DNA of 64,000 nucleotides from Belnapia mucosa (lineage in GTDB: Bacteria > Pseudomonadota > Alphaproteobacteria > Acetobacterales > Acetobacteraceae). The notes below the pieces were generated by a model. That model worked only from the letters and a program-made list of their open reading frames with translations. It was not told the DNA's origin and did not search any database. Of this stretch, positions 34,114 to 43,087 are shown in pieces. The stretch is from contig NZ_JAEUXJ010000001.1 in assembly GCF_016775475.1 (NCBI RefSeq), positions 186,001-250,000 on the forward strand, in the 5' to 3' direction. Position 1 is the stretch's first letter. Each line of letters begins with the position of its first letter. A program made the position numbers and the translations under genes.

Positions 34114-34974
34114 ATGGCCATCAACCATGACCACCTGATGAACTACCCGGTCCCGGAGGTCCGGCAGACCCTCCGTTGGCAGGATGTGGCGCTCTATAAT
34201 TTCTCGATCGGCCTCGGGCAGGACCCGATGGACGAGAAGCAGCTCGACTTCGTCTATGAGCCGCGGCTGAAGGTCATGCCATCCATGCCGGTGGTGCTCG
34301 CCTCCCCGGGCTTCTGGGCGCGCAACCCGGATACCGGCATCGTCTGGCAGCAGATCCTCCATGGCGAGCAGGGCCTCGTCCTGCACCGGCCGCTGCCGAC
34401 CGAGGGCGAGTTGATCGGCCGTACCCGCATCACCGGCTTGGTCGATCGCGGCGAGGGCAAGGGTGCGCTGATGTATTCCGAGCGCGAGATCCTCGACGCC
34501 AAGACGGGCGAGCTGCTGGCCACCACCACCTCAACCAGCTTCATGCGCGGCAATGGCGGCTTCGGCGGCCCGACCGGCCCGGTGAAGCAGCCGCATCCCG
34601 AGCCCCCGAGGGCGCCCGACATCACTCTCGACATGACGACCCGGCCGGAACAGGCGCTGGTCTATCGCCTCAATGCCGATCTCAACCCGCTGCATATCGA
34701 CCCCGAGGTGGCGAAGGGGGCCGGCTTCCCGCGGCCGATCCTGCACGGGCTCTGCACCTTCGGCACGGGCTGCCACGCCCTGCTGCGGGCGCTTTGCGAC
34801 TACGACACCACGCGCTTCGGCTCGATGGATCTGCGCTTCTCCTCTCCCGTCTTCCCCGGCGAGACCATCCGCACCGAGATCTGGCAGGAGGAGGGCGGCG
34901 CCGCCTTCCGCGCCCGGGTGGTGGAGCGGGACAAGCAGGTGATCAGCAATGGGCGCTTCCGCTTCGCCGGCTGA
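34114..34974 (+). CDS. MaoC family (2-enoyl-CoA hydratase 2-like) dehydratase
   Basis: 286-residue double hot-dog protein. The C-terminal hot-dog carries the hydratase 2 motif (YRLNADLNPLHIDPEVAKGA, GFPRPILHGLCTFG) with catalytic Asp and His. The N-terminal hot-dog (about 10-150) is the structural half. It hydrates trans-2-enoyl-CoA to (R)-3-hydroxyacyl-CoA. Start at MAINHDH (34114); an upstream Met at 34096 is possible. It follows the ADP-forming synthetase by 70 bp on the same strand. Confidence 0.9.
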   Translation: MAINHDHLMNYPVPEVRQTLRWQDVALYNFSIGLGQDPMDEKQLDFVYEPRLKVMPSMPVVLASPGFWARNPDTGIVWQQILHGEQGLVLHRPLPTEGELIGRTRITGLVDRGEGKGALMYSEREILDAKTGELLATTTSTSFMRGNGGFGGPTGPVKQPHPEPPRAPDITLDMTTRPEQALVYRLNADLNPLHIDPEVAKGAGFPRPILHGLCTFGTGCHALLRALCDYDTTRFGSMDLRFSSPVFPGETIRTEIWQEEGGAAFRARVVERDKQVISNGRFRFAG

Positions 34975-35548
34975 AATGGGCTGGAGGCTCGGGCCGGTTA
35001 CCGTCTTCGACACCGAGACCACCGGGGCCGGCGCGGGCGACCGTGTCGTCTCCCTCGGCGCCGTGCGGCTGGATGCGGCGCTGGAGCCGGAGGAGACGCT
35101 GCACCTGGCCTTCGCCCCCGGCATGCCCTGCCATTGGGGTGCCATCCGGGTGCATGGCATGTCGGACGCCTTCCTCGCCCGGCACCCGCCCTTCGCCGCC
35201 CATGCCGGGGAGATCGCGGCTTTCTTCGGCGGCGAGGCCGCGGCGGCGCATAACCTGGCCTTCGACCGGCGCATGCTGGGCGGCGAATTCGCCCGGCTCG
35301 GCCTCGATCCGCCCTGGGCCGGCGGCTTCTGCACCATGCAGGCCTGGCGCCGCGCCTATCCGGGGGAGCGGGCCGGCCTCGCCCGGGCGGCCGAGGCCTG
35401 CGGCTTCGGGCGGGAGACGGCGCTGCATGGCGCGCTGGAGGATGCCTGGCTGGCCGTCCAGCTGCTCCGCCGGCTGCACGGAATGCCGCCGGTGCCGATG
35501 CGGCTGCACGGGATCACCAACGGCCCGGGCGAGGGGATCGCCGCCTGA
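34949..35548 (+). CDS. DnaQ-like 3'-5' exonuclease (DEDDh family)
   Basis: 199-residue exonuclease domain protein related to DNA polymerase III epsilon. Exo I (TVFDTETTG), Exo II (AHNLAFDRRML) and the Exo III His/Asp (HGALEDAWLAVQLL) are all present, so it should be active. Standalone enzymes of this type trim DNA or RNA ends. ATG 34949 overlaps the MaoC gene by 26 bp and has an AGGTG site; ATG 34976 is an alternative with no clear ribosome site. Its placement in a fatty-acid-type operon looks incidental. Confidence 0.85.
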   Translation: MGASASPAEMGWRLGPVTVFDTETTGAGAGDRVVSLGAVRLDAALEPEETLHLAFAPGMPCHWGAIRVHGMSDAFLARHPPFAAHAGEIAAFFGGEAAAAHNLAFDRRMLGGEFARLGLDPPWAGGFCTMQAWRRAYPGERAGLARAAEACGFGRETALHGALEDAWLAVQLLRRLHGMPPVPMRLHGITNGPGEGIAA

Positions 35549-35617
35549 CCAGCCGACGGGGGCTGGACCGCCGGGCGAGGGGGCGTTACCCAAGGGCCTT
35601 CCCCCGGGAGGGATCGG

Positions 35618-36313
35618 ATGATCAACAAGATCGTGCAGTCGGTCGCGGATGCTTTGGCCGGCGTGAAGGATGGGTCCACCGTATTGATCGGCGGCTTCGG
35701 CAGCGTCGGCCAGCCCGATGTGCTGATCGAGGGCCTGATCGAGCAGGGTGCGAAGGACCTCACCATCGTGCTGAACAATGCCGGCTCGGGCCGCGTCGGC
35801 GTGGCCAAGCTGATGGAGCAGGGCCAGGTGCGGAAGATCGTCTGCTCCTTCCCCCGCAGCAAGGACCCGGTGGTCTTCGAGACCCTTTACCGCGAGGGCA
35901 AGATCGAGCTGGAGCTGGTCCCCCAGGGCACGCTCGCCGAGCGCATCCGCGCCGCCGGCGCCGGCATCCCCGCCTTCTACACCGCGACGGCGGCCGGCAC
36001 GCTGCTGGCCCGCGGCAAGGAAAGCCGGGAATTCGAGGGCAAGACCTATGTGATGGAGCGCGCCCTTAAGGCCGATGTCGCACTGGTCGAGGCCTGGGAG
36101 GCCGACCGCTGGGGCAACCTCGTCTACCGGGGGTCGGGGGGCAACTTCAACCCGATCATGGCCATGGCCGCCGAGCTGACCATCGCCCAGGCGCAGCACA
36201 TCCGTGAACTCGGCGAGCTGCATCCGCATATGATCGGCACGCCCGGCGTCTATGTGAACCGCGTGGTCCAGGTGGATCGCGGCGGCGACTGGCTGAAGCC
36301 CGAGCAGGTCTGA
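35618..36313 (+). CDS. 3-oxoacid CoA-transferase subunit A
   Basis: 231-residue alpha subunit of a family I CoA-transferase. It has the CoA-binding glycine-rich loop (DGSTVLIGGFGSVGQPD), NNAGSGRVGVAKLM, SFPRSKDP and ELVPQGTLAERIRA AGAG-type segments. With subunit B it transfers CoA, usually from succinyl-CoA to a 3-oxoacid such as acetoacetate or 3-oxoadipate. The ribosome site is GGGAGGG. The B gene follows after 14 bp. Confidence 0.92.
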   Translation: MINKIVQSVADALAGVKDGSTVLIGGFGSVGQPDVLIEGLIEQGAKDLTIVLNNAGSGRVGVAKLMEQGQVRKIVCSFPRSKDPVVFETLYREGKIELELVPQGTLAERIRAAGAGIPAFYTATAAGTLLARGKESREFEGKTYVMERALKADVALVEAWEADRWGNLVYRGSGGNFNPIMAMAAELTIAQAQHIRELGELHPHMIGTPGVYVNRVVQVDRGGDWLKPEQV

Positions 36314-36327
36314 GAGGAGCACGCGAC

Positions 36328-36966
36328 ATGCCCTTCAACCGCGACCAGATGGCCGCCCGCCTCGCCGATGACGTGCCAGAAGGCTGGTGCGTCAACCTCG
36401 GCATCGGCATGCCGACCATGGTGGCCAATTACGTCCCGCCCACGCGGGAGGTGATCTTCCAGTCCGAGAACGGCGTCATCGGCATGGGCCCGGCGCCGAA
36501 GGAAGGCCAGGAGGACCCCTGGCTCATCAATGCCGGCAAGCAGCTCATCACCCTCGCCAAGGGCGCCAGCTTCGTCGGCCATGCCGACAGCTTCGCCATG
36601 ATCCGCGGCGGGCATATCGACCTCTGCGTCCTTGGCGGCTTCGAGGTGGCGGAGAATGGCGACCTCGCCAACTGGGCGACCAGCGAGAACGACACGGCGC
36701 CCGCCGTCGGCGGCGCCATGGACCTCGCGGCCGGGGCCAAGCGCCTCTGGGTCATCATGGAGCACACGACGAAGGACGGCCGCCCGAAGATCGTCGAGCG
36801 CTGTGGCTACCCGCTGACCGGCCTCGCCTGCGTCAACCGCGTCTACACCAACCTCGCCGTGCTCGACGTCGTGGAAGGGAAGGGCTTCGTCGTGCGCGAC
36901 CTGGCGCCGGGTGTGACGCTGGAAGAGGTGCAGGCCAAGACCGGCGCCACGCTGCACACCCAATGA
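36328..36966 (+). CDS. 3-oxoacid CoA-transferase subunit B
   Basis: 212-residue beta subunit. The catalytic Glu is in FQSENGVIGMGP, with VNLGIGMPTMVANYV and GGHIDLCVLGGFEVAENGDL also conserved. It forms the active heteromer with the subunit upstream. The 3-oxoadipate (PcaIJ) and acetoacetate (ScoAB/AtoDA) forms cannot be told apart here; the neighbouring acyl-CoA dehydrogenases suggest a chain-shortening pathway. The stop overlaps the next start (ATGA). Confidence 0.92.
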   Translation: MPFNRDQMAARLADDVPEGWCVNLGIGMPTMVANYVPPTREVIFQSENGVIGMGPAPKEGQEDPWLINAGKQLITLAKGASFVGHADSFAMIRGGHIDLCVLGGFEVAENGDLANWATSENDTAPAVGGAMDLAAGAKRLWVIMEHTTKDGRPKIVERCGYPLTGLACVNRVYTNLAVLDVVEGKGFVVRDLAPGVTLEEVQAKTGATLHTQ

Positions 36967-38033
36967 GCGCGGCGCTCAGCGGGGAGGACCGCGCCGAATC
37001 CATCCGCATGATCCGGGACAGCGCCGCCGCGGTGGCGCCCCCGGGCGGCGACATGAAGCGGGTGCGCGAGCTCCGCTTCCAGACCCCCGGCTTCGACCCG
37101 GCGGTGCTGCGCCAGACGGGCGAGATGGGCTGGATCGGCCTCCGCCTGCCGGACGCGGCCGGCGGCGCCGGCCTCGGCCTCGGCGAGGCCTGCGCGCTGG
37201 CCGAGGAACTGGGCGGTGCCCTGGTGCCGGAGCCGCTGATCCCCGCGATGCTCTCGGCCTCCCTGCTCGCCGCCGTCGGCGCCGGCCCGCTGGAGCGGGT
37301 GCTGACCGGCGAGGCGCTGGTGCTGACTGCCTGGCAGGAGCGGCCCGATACGCTGGAGGTGCCGGGCAGCCCCGACGCGCCCCGCCGCTTCCTCCCCATG
37401 GCCGCCGGCGCCGCAAGTTTCCTGCTGCCGGTCCGCGAGGGCGGCCGCATCGCCCTCTACGAGCAGCAGGCCGGCGCCGGCCTCACGACCGAGCAGACCC
37501 AGGATGGCGGCCATGTCGGCACGCTGGAGCCGAATCTCGGCACGGCCACGCGCATCGCCGACGATATCGGCGAGGCGCTGTCGCTGGCGCTCGACGAGGC
37601 CGCGCTGCTGACCTCGGCCTACCTGCTGGGCGGCATGGACCGCGCCTTCGCCATGACGCTCGATTACCTGAAGACGCGGCAGCAATTCGGCAAGATCATC
37701 GGCACCTTCCAGGCGCTGCAGCACAAGGCGGCGGATGTGCGGATGCAGATCGCGCTGACGCGGGCCAGCATCGAGGCCGCGGCCGCGACGATCGATGACG
37801 GCGCCAGCGGCGATGCCCGCCGCGCCGTCATCTCCCGCGCCAAAGCCCGCGCCGCGAGCTCCTCCATGCTGGTGACGCGTGAATGCATCCAGCTGCATGG
37901 CGGCATCGGCTACACCGACCAGTATGATGTCGGCCTGTACCTGCGGAAGGCCATGGTGATGGCCAACCTCTACGGCAGCGCCGCCCTGCATCGCCGCCGC
38001 TTCATGGCCGTCGCCCCGGAGGTCGAGGAATGA
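36963..38033 (+). CDS. acyl-CoA dehydrogenase family protein (small subunit type)
   Basis: 356-residue flavoprotein. The C-terminal helical domain is clear (DYLKTRQQFGKIIGTFQALQ, HKAADVRMQI, ECIQLHGGIGYTDQYDVGLY), while the N-terminal and middle parts are diverged and short. This is typical of the smaller partner in heteromeric acyl-CoA dehydrogenases, as in pimeloyl-CoA (PimC/PimD) or steroid side-chain enzymes. A second, full-size dehydrogenase gene lies two genes downstream. ATG 36963 overlaps the upstream stop. Confidence 0.9.
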   Translation: MSAALSGEDRAESIRMIRDSAAAVAPPGGDMKRVRELRFQTPGFDPAVLRQTGEMGWIGLRLPDAAGGAGLGLGEACALAEELGGALVPEPLIPAMLSASLLAAVGAGPLERVLTGEALVLTAWQERPDTLEVPGSPDAPRRFLPMAAGAASFLLPVREGGRIALYEQQAGAGLTTEQTQDGGHVGTLEPNLGTATRIADDIGEALSLALDEAALLTSAYLLGGMDRAFAMTLDYLKTRQQFGKIIGTFQALQHKAADVRMQIALTRASIEAAAATIDDGASGDARRAVISRAKARAASSSMLVTRECIQLHGGIGYTDQYDVGLYLRKAMVMANLYGSAALHRRRFMAVAPEVEE

Positions 38034-38803
38034 GCGAGCCCATCGCCCGCATCGTCTCGGAGCGCGAGGGCGGCGTCCTCGTCCTGACGCTCGACCAGCC
38101 GGCGCGCCGCAATGCGCTGGCCATGCCGCTCCGCGTGCAGATGATCGAGGCGCTGCGCGCCGCGCAGGGCGACAAGGCGACGCGTGCCATTGTCGTCACC
38201 GGCGCGGGCGGGCATTTCTGCTCCGGCGGCGACATCTCGGGGATGGACGTGAACTCGGCCATGGAAGGGCGCGAGCGCATGCGCCTCTCGCATGAGCTCA
38301 TCCGGCTGATGGTCCTCGGCAGCGTGCCCGTCGTCGCCGCCATTGAGGGCTATTGCGTCGGCGCCGGCCTCTCCATCGCCTGCGCCTCCGACACCGTAGT
38401 GGCGGCCGAGGACGCGCGGCTTGCCGCCGGCTTCGGCAAGATCGGGCTGATGGCCGATCTCGGCCTGCCGCATACCCTGCCGCTGCGCGTCGGCCAGGGG
38501 AAGGCGCGGCAGATCCTGCTCTACCACAACCAGATGACGGCGACCGAGGCGGAGCGCATCGGCCTCGTCGACCATGTCGTGCCCAAGGGCCATGCCCTGG
38601 CGACGGCGATGGAGAAGGCCCGCTTCCTCGCCGAGCAGGCTCCCGCGCCGATGGCGCTGACCAAGCAGATGCTGGGCGAGGGCCTTGACCGCGCGCTGGA
38701 GCAGGAGCGCCACTTCCAGTCGACGCTGTTCCTCACCAAGGATTTCGCCGAAGGCCGCGCTGCCTTCCTCGGTAAGCGCACGCCCGCCTTCAAGGGAGAC
38801 TGA
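38030..38803 (+). CDS. enoyl-CoA hydratase/isomerase family protein
   Basis: 257-residue crotonase-fold protein. It has the CoA-binding start (LTLDQPARRNALAMPLRVQM), the oxyanion hole (GAGGHFCSGGDISGM) and the second conserved segment (AIEGYCVGAGLSIACASD). One of the two canonical Glu positions in the latter region is not obvious, so the reaction could be hydration or another crotonase chemistry. It sits between two acyl-CoA dehydrogenase genes with ATGA coupling. Confidence 0.9.
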   Translation: MSEPIARIVSEREGGVLVLTLDQPARRNALAMPLRVQMIEALRAAQGDKATRAIVVTGAGGHFCSGGDISGMDVNSAMEGRERMRLSHELIRLMVLGSVPVVAAIEGYCVGAGLSIACASDTVVAAEDARLAAGFGKIGLMADLGLPHTLPLRVGQGKARQILLYHNQMTATEAERIGLVDHVVPKGHALATAMEKARFLAEQAPAPMALTKQMLGEGLDRALEQERHFQSTLFLTKDFAEGRAAFLGKRTPAFKGD

Positions 38804-38807
38804 GCCG

Positions 38808-39977
38808 ATGGACGCCATCCGCATCCCCGCCCCGGCCGAGCTCGACGCGCTCGACGACGAGCATTTCCGCCAGGTGGTCCGCGCCTTCCTGCACGAGAAC
38901 TACCCCGACGACCTGCGCAACCCGCCGAAGCGCCTGCACTGGGACGAGAACCGGCCCTGGTACATGAAGCTCGCCGAGCGCGGCTGGCTCTGCCCCGGCT
39001 GGCCGAAGGAGCATGGCGGCCTTGGCCTCTCGCCCGCCAAGCAGATCATCCTCACCGAGGAGTATGAGCGCTACGGCGTGGCGCGGACCAACGACCATGG
39101 CATCGTCATGCTCGGCCCGCTCGTCATTAAGTATGGGACCGAGGAGCAGAAGCAGCGCTTCCTGCCGAAGATCCTGACCGGCGAGCATATCTGGTGCCAG
39201 GGCTACTCGGAGCCCAATGCCGGCTCCGACCTCGCCGCGCTCCGCACCGAGGCGGTGTTGGACGGCGACGAGTATGTCGTCAACGGCCAGAAGATCTGGA
39301 CCACGCTGGCGACCGACGCCAACTGGATCTTCCTCCTCGTCCGCACCGACAAGCAGGCGAAGAAGCAGGAGGGCATCTCCTTCCTGCTGGTGGACATGAA
39401 GACGCCCGGCATCATCATCCGGCCGATCATCAACCTCGAGATGCATGACGAGTTCTGCGAGGTCTTCTTCGACAATGTCCGCGTGCCCGCCGCCAACCTG
39501 GTCGGCCAGCTCAACAAGGGCTGGGACATGGCGAAGGCGCTGCTCGGCTTCGAGCGCATCTTCCTCGGCTCGCCGCGCCAGTCCGGCTACGCCCTGTCGC
39601 GCCTCAATATCCTCGCCGAGCGCATGGGCGTCTGGGAGGATGCCGAGTTCCAGGACCGCTACGCCCGCCTCCGCCTCGAATTCGAGGACCTGAAGGCGCT
39701 CTACGGTACCTTCGTCGAGAAGCTGAAGCGCGGCGAGAGCCTCGGCCCGGATGTCTCCATGCTGAAGATCATCCAGACCGAGCTGTTCCAAAAGATCACC
39801 GACACCATGCTCGAGATCGCCGGTGAGAATGCCGGGCTGCTGGAGCCGATGGAGGGCAACCGCGACCTCAATATCGGCGGCCTCTTCATCCAGGCCCGGC
39901 CGGCGACGATCTATGGCGGCTCGAACGAGATCCAGCGGAACATCCTGGCGAAGAACGTGCTCGGCCTCCCCGGCTGA
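38808..39977 (+). CDS. acyl-CoA dehydrogenase (large subunit type)
   Basis: 389-residue FAD enzyme introducing a 2,3-double bond into an acyl-CoA. Family motifs are strong: WCQGYSEPNAGSDLAALRTE (FAD and substrate loop), VVNGQKIWTTLATDA, EVFFDNVRVPAANLVG and a C-terminal PATIYGGSNEIQRNILAKNV. Electrons would go to ETF. With the preceding smaller dehydrogenase it may form a heteromer. The chosen start is MDAIRIPAPAE just 4 bp after the hydratase stop. Confidence 0.94.
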   Translation: MDAIRIPAPAELDALDDEHFRQVVRAFLHENYPDDLRNPPKRLHWDENRPWYMKLAERGWLCPGWPKEHGGLGLSPAKQIILTEEYERYGVARTNDHGIVMLGPLVIKYGTEEQKQRFLPKILTGEHIWCQGYSEPNAGSDLAALRTEAVLDGDEYVVNGQKIWTTLATDANWIFLLVRTDKQAKKQEGISFLLVDMKTPGIIIRPIINLEMHDEFCEVFFDNVRVPAANLVGQLNKGWDMAKALLGFERIFLGSPRQSGYALSRLNILAERMGVWEDAEFQDRYARLRLEFEDLKALYGTFVEKLKRGESLGPDVSMLKIIQTELFQKITDTMLEIAGENAGLLEPMEGNRDLNIGGLFIQARPATIYGGSNEIQRNILAKNVLGLPG

Positions 39978-39989
39978 GCACGCCCTCCC

Positions 39990-40745
39990 TCAGGCCACGA
40001 CCGCGCCGCTATCGACCGGTATCACCTGCCCGGTGACGATCCGGCTCTCCTCCGAGGCGAGCCAGAGCGCGGCCTGCGCCATGTCCATCGGCTGGCCGAG
40101 GCCGAGCAGATGCCCCTCGGCCACCTGTCGCGCCGCCGCATTGCCAGCGAGCAGCTGCTCGACCCGCGGCGTTAAGGTGACGCAGGGCGCGATGGCATTC
40201 ACCCGCACCCGCTGCGCCGCGTATTCGACCGCGAGTGAGCGGGTCAGCGCTGCGACGCCGCCCTTGGCCGCGGTGTAGCAATCCCGCCCCGGGAAACCCA
40301 TCAGCGCCACGATGGACGACATGTTGATCACCGAGCCGCCGCCCGAGGCGATGATGGCCGGGATGCCGAAGCGGCAGCCGAGGAAGGTGCCGAAGAGGTC
40401 TAGGGTGATCGCCCGCCAGAACTCGCTGATCGGCGCCTCCACCACCGTCGCATCCTCGAGGGTCGAGCCGCCGGCATTGTTGTGCAGCACGTCAAGCCGC
40501 CCCCAATGCTGCACCGTGCGCCGGATGGCGGCTTCCACCTGCGCCTCCTCCCGCACATCGGTCGGGATGGCGATGGCCTCACCCCCGGCGGCCAGGATGC
40601 GCTGCGCCGTCTCCTCGCCGGTGGTACGGTCGATCTCGGCGATAACGACCCGCGCGCCTTCGCGCGCGAACAGCTCCGCCGTGGCGCGGCCGATGCCGGT
40701 GCCCGCGCCGGTAATGAAGACGACCTTGCCGTTCAGCCGTGCCAT
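39990..40745 (-). CDS. SDR family oxidoreductase
   Basis: 251-residue classical SDR with TGAGTGIG, VVIAEIDRTTGE (Asp after strand two, favouring NAD), HNNAGGS, NMSSIVALMGF and YTAAK. The C-terminal VTGQVIPVDSGAVVA is normal. It converges on the acyl-CoA dehydrogenase gene with 12 bp between stops and could serve as a 3-hydroxyacyl-CoA or related alcohol dehydrogenase. That role is inferred from location only. Confidence 0.9.
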   Translation of the reverse strand: MARLNGKVVFITGAGTGIGRATAELFAREGARVVIAEIDRTTGEETAQRILAAGGEAIAIPTDVREEAQVEAAIRRTVQHWGRLDVLHNNAGGSTLEDATVVEAPISEFWRAITLDLFGTFLGCRFGIPAIIASGGGSVINMSSIVALMGFPGRDCYTAAKGGVAALTRSLAVEYAAQRVRVNAIAPCVTLTPRVEQLLAGNAAARQVAEGHLLGLGQPMDMAQAALWLASEESRIVTGQVIPVDSGAVVA

Positions 40746-40866
40746 GCCTGCTTCCTTCCCCTGTCGGCCGACTATGGGCGCCCGGATTGCGATGCGGCAA
40801 GGGACCGGCCATGCCGGGAACCGAAGCTGTTCGCTATCGTTCCGGGCGCGCTCCCGCAGGATAGAC

Positions 40867-41154
40867 ATGATGGCGAGACCGGACAGCCGAGGCGCCGGCC
40901 GCGCGCTCGACGCGCTCAATTTCTGCCTCGCCGATGTGCGGGATGGGCTCGGCCCCTATCTGGCGATCTACCTGTTGGCGGTGCATCACTGGGATCAGGC
41001 AAGCATCGGCATCGCGCTCTCCGCCTCCGCCATCGCCGGGCTGTTTGGCGCGCTCTTCCCCATCGTCACCGCTGACTTTTCGCTGGCCGCCATTGCCGCG
41101 GTGGGCACGCTGCTGTTCTGGTGGATGATGCCCGAGACGAGCCCCGCCCGATGA
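40867..41154 (+). pseudogene. remnant of an MFS transporter gene with internal deletions
   Basis: 95-residue frame. Its start (LNFCLADVRDGLGPYLAIYL, then HHWDQASIGIALSASAIAGL) matches the opening of a roughly 400-residue MFS family. It then jumps to a mid-protein segment (FGALFPIVTAD) and to the last helix and end (LAAIAAVGTLLFWWMMPETS). Most of the 12 helices are therefore missing, yet the frame is kept and the stop overlaps the next gene (ATGA). It is almost surely transport-dead. It may persist because it couples translation of the downstream transporter. ATG 40870 is an alternative start. Confidence 0.65.
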
Positions 41155-42377
41155 CACCACCCGACCTGACCCGCATCGCCGCTATCCTGGTTTTCCTCGC
41201 CACCTATGCGGTGGTCGCGGTGGGGCGCGTGCCGGGGCTGCGGCTGGATCGCACCGGCGCGGCGGTGCTGGGCGGGGCGCTGATGGTCGCCTGCGGCGCG
41301 CTGACCGAGCGCCAGGCCTTCAAGGCCATCGATCTCGGCACCCTCGCCCTGCTGCTGGGGATGATGCTGCTGGTCGCCAATCTGCGGCTGGCCGGCTTCT
41401 TCCGGCTGGTCACGGTAATGGCGGCGGCGCGGGCCCGCCATCCGGCAACGCTGCTGGCGGCGGTGGTGCTGGTCAGCGGCGGTCTCTCGGCGGTGCTGGT
41501 GAACGACACGGTCTGCCTCGCGGTCACGCCGCTGGTCGTGGCGCTCGCGCGGCATCTGCGGCGGGACCCGCTGCCCTATCTGCTGGCGGTCGCCATGGCG
41601 GCCAATATCGGCAGCGCCGCGACCGTCACCGGCAATCCGCAGAACATGATCGTCGGCGGCTTCTCGCATCTCTCCTGGGCGGAATTCGCCCTGGCCCTCA
41701 CGCCGGTCGCGGCGTTCGGGCTGCTCGCCTGCTTCCTCATCATCCTGCTGCTGCATCCGGGTGAATTCCTCGTCGCCCGCCTGCCCGTGCCGGAGCCGAC
41801 GCCGCTGCCCCGCATCCATCGGGCGCTCGCGGTGAAATCGGCGCTGGTCGCGCTCGGCGTCGTCACCGCCTTCCTCGCCGGCGTGCCGGTGGCGCTGGCC
41901 AGCCTGCTGGGCGGGTCGCTGCTGCTGCTGACACGGCGCGTGAAGCCGGAGAAGGTCTGGCGCGAGGTGGACTGGCCGCTGCTGGCGATGTTCGCCGGCC
42001 TCTTCGTCGTGGTGGACGGGCTGGAACGCGTGATGCTGACGCCGGAGGTGCTGGCTGCCGCCGGCCGGCTGCATCTGGAGAACCCGCTCTCGCTGACCGT
42101 GGTGACGACGCTGCTCTCCAGCCTCGTCAGCAATGTCCCTGCGGTGCTGGTGCTGAAGCCCTTCATCGAGCCATTGGCCGATCCGCAGCGCGCCTGGCTG
42201 CTGGTCGCCATGGCCTCCACCATGGCGGGCAACCTGACCCTGGTCGGCTCCGTCGCCAACCTCATCGTCGCCCAGCGCGCCGCCGCCGAAGGCGTGCAGA
42301 TCGGCTTCTGGCGCTATGCCCGCACCGGCATTCCGGTGACCTTGGCGACGCTGGCGATCGGGCTATGGTGGCGCTGA
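41151..42377 (+). CDS. SLC13/ArsB-NhaD superfamily ion transporter (YbiR-like)
   Basis: 408-residue inner-membrane protein with about 10-12 hydrophobic helices. The ion-transporter superfamily motifs are present twice: VLVNDTVCLAVTPLVV and SNVPAVLVLKPF, plus ATVTGNPQNMIVGGFS and LTLVGSVANLIVAQ. These hairpin motifs form the substrate site in SLC13-type anion and NhaD-type cation carriers. Whether it moves dicarboxylates, an anion or Na+/H+ is not clear. ATG 41151 overlaps the remnant MFS stop. Confidence 0.88.
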   Translation: MTPPDLTRIAAILVFLATYAVVAVGRVPGLRLDRTGAAVLGGALMVACGALTERQAFKAIDLGTLALLLGMMLLVANLRLAGFFRLVTVMAAARARHPATLLAAVVLVSGGLSAVLVNDTVCLAVTPLVVALARHLRRDPLPYLLAVAMAANIGSAATVTGNPQNMIVGGFSHLSWAEFALALTPVAAFGLLACFLIILLLHPGEFLVARLPVPEPTPLPRIHRALAVKSALVALGVVTAFLAGVPVALASLLGGSLLLLTRRVKPEKVWREVDWPLLAMFAGLFVVVDGLERVMLTPEVLAAAGRLHLENPLSLTVVTTLLSSLVSNVPAVLVLKPFIEPLADPQRAWLLVAMASTMAGNLTLVGSVANLIVAQRAAAEGVQIGFWRYARTGIPVTLATLAIGLWWR

Positions 42378-42397
42378 ACGGGAAGGGGAAGCGCATC

Positions 42398-43087
42398 ATG
42401 GCACGCCAGCTGTTCGAGCTCTGCGGCACCGATCCGGCGCGGCGCTTCAGTCCCTATTGCTGGCGCAGCCGCATGGCGCTGGCCCATAAGGGGCTGGAGG
42501 CGGAGGTGGTGCCCTGGCGCTTCACCGAGAAGGCGGCGATCGCCTTCGCCGAGAGCGACAAGGTGCCGGTGCTGGTCGATGGCGAGCGGCGCGTCGCCGA
42601 TAGCTGGGCCATCGCCGAATATCTCGACGCCGCCTATCCGGATGCGCCGCGGCTGTTTGCCGGGGCGCCGGCGGCGCAGCGCTTCGTCAATACCTGGTCG
42701 GATGGCGTGCTGCTGCCGGCGCTGGCCAAGCTCATCGTCTCCGACATCCCGCCGCTGCTGGGGGCGGAGGACCGCGCCTATTTCATCGAGAGCCGGGAGA
42801 AGCGCTTCGGCCAGCCGCTCGACCAGGTGACGGCGGGGCGGGAGGCGCGGCTGCCGGAATTCCGCGCCCTGCTGATGCCGCTGCGCCTGCTGCTGCGTGC
42901 CCAACCCTTTCTCGGCGGCGCCGCGCCGGATTACGGCGACTACTGCGTCTTCGGCACGCTGATGTGGCCGCGCATCGTCAGCCCGCTGCCGCTGCTGGAG
43001 CCGGGCGATGCCGTGCATGCCTGGCAGGAGCGGATGCTGGACCTGTTCGGCGGCCTCGCCCGGGCGGCTCCCGCCGCTGCGGCCTAG
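42398..43087 (+). CDS. glutathione S-transferase family protein
   Basis: 229-residue GST. The N-terminal thioredoxin fold shows in FSPYCWRSRMALAHKGLEAE and the cis-Pro with glutathione-binding residues in DKVPVLVDGERRVADSWAIAEY. The C-terminal helical domain has PDYGDYCVFGTLMW. The SPYCWRSR segment is like the beta-etherase (LigE/LigF-like) branch of bacterial GSTs. The start at 42398 has an AAGGGGAAG site. Its last bases overlap the convergent esterase gene. Confidence 0.88.
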   Translation: MARQLFELCGTDPARRFSPYCWRSRMALAHKGLEAEVVPWRFTEKAAIAFAESDKVPVLVDGERRVADSWAIAEYLDAAYPDAPRLFAGAPAAQRFVNTWSDGVLLPALAKLIVSDIPPLLGAEDRAYFIESREKRFGQPLDQVTAGREARLPEFRALLMPLRLLLRAQPFLGGAAPDYGDYCVFGTLMWPRIVSPLPLLEPGDAVHAWQERMLDLFGGLARAAPAAAA

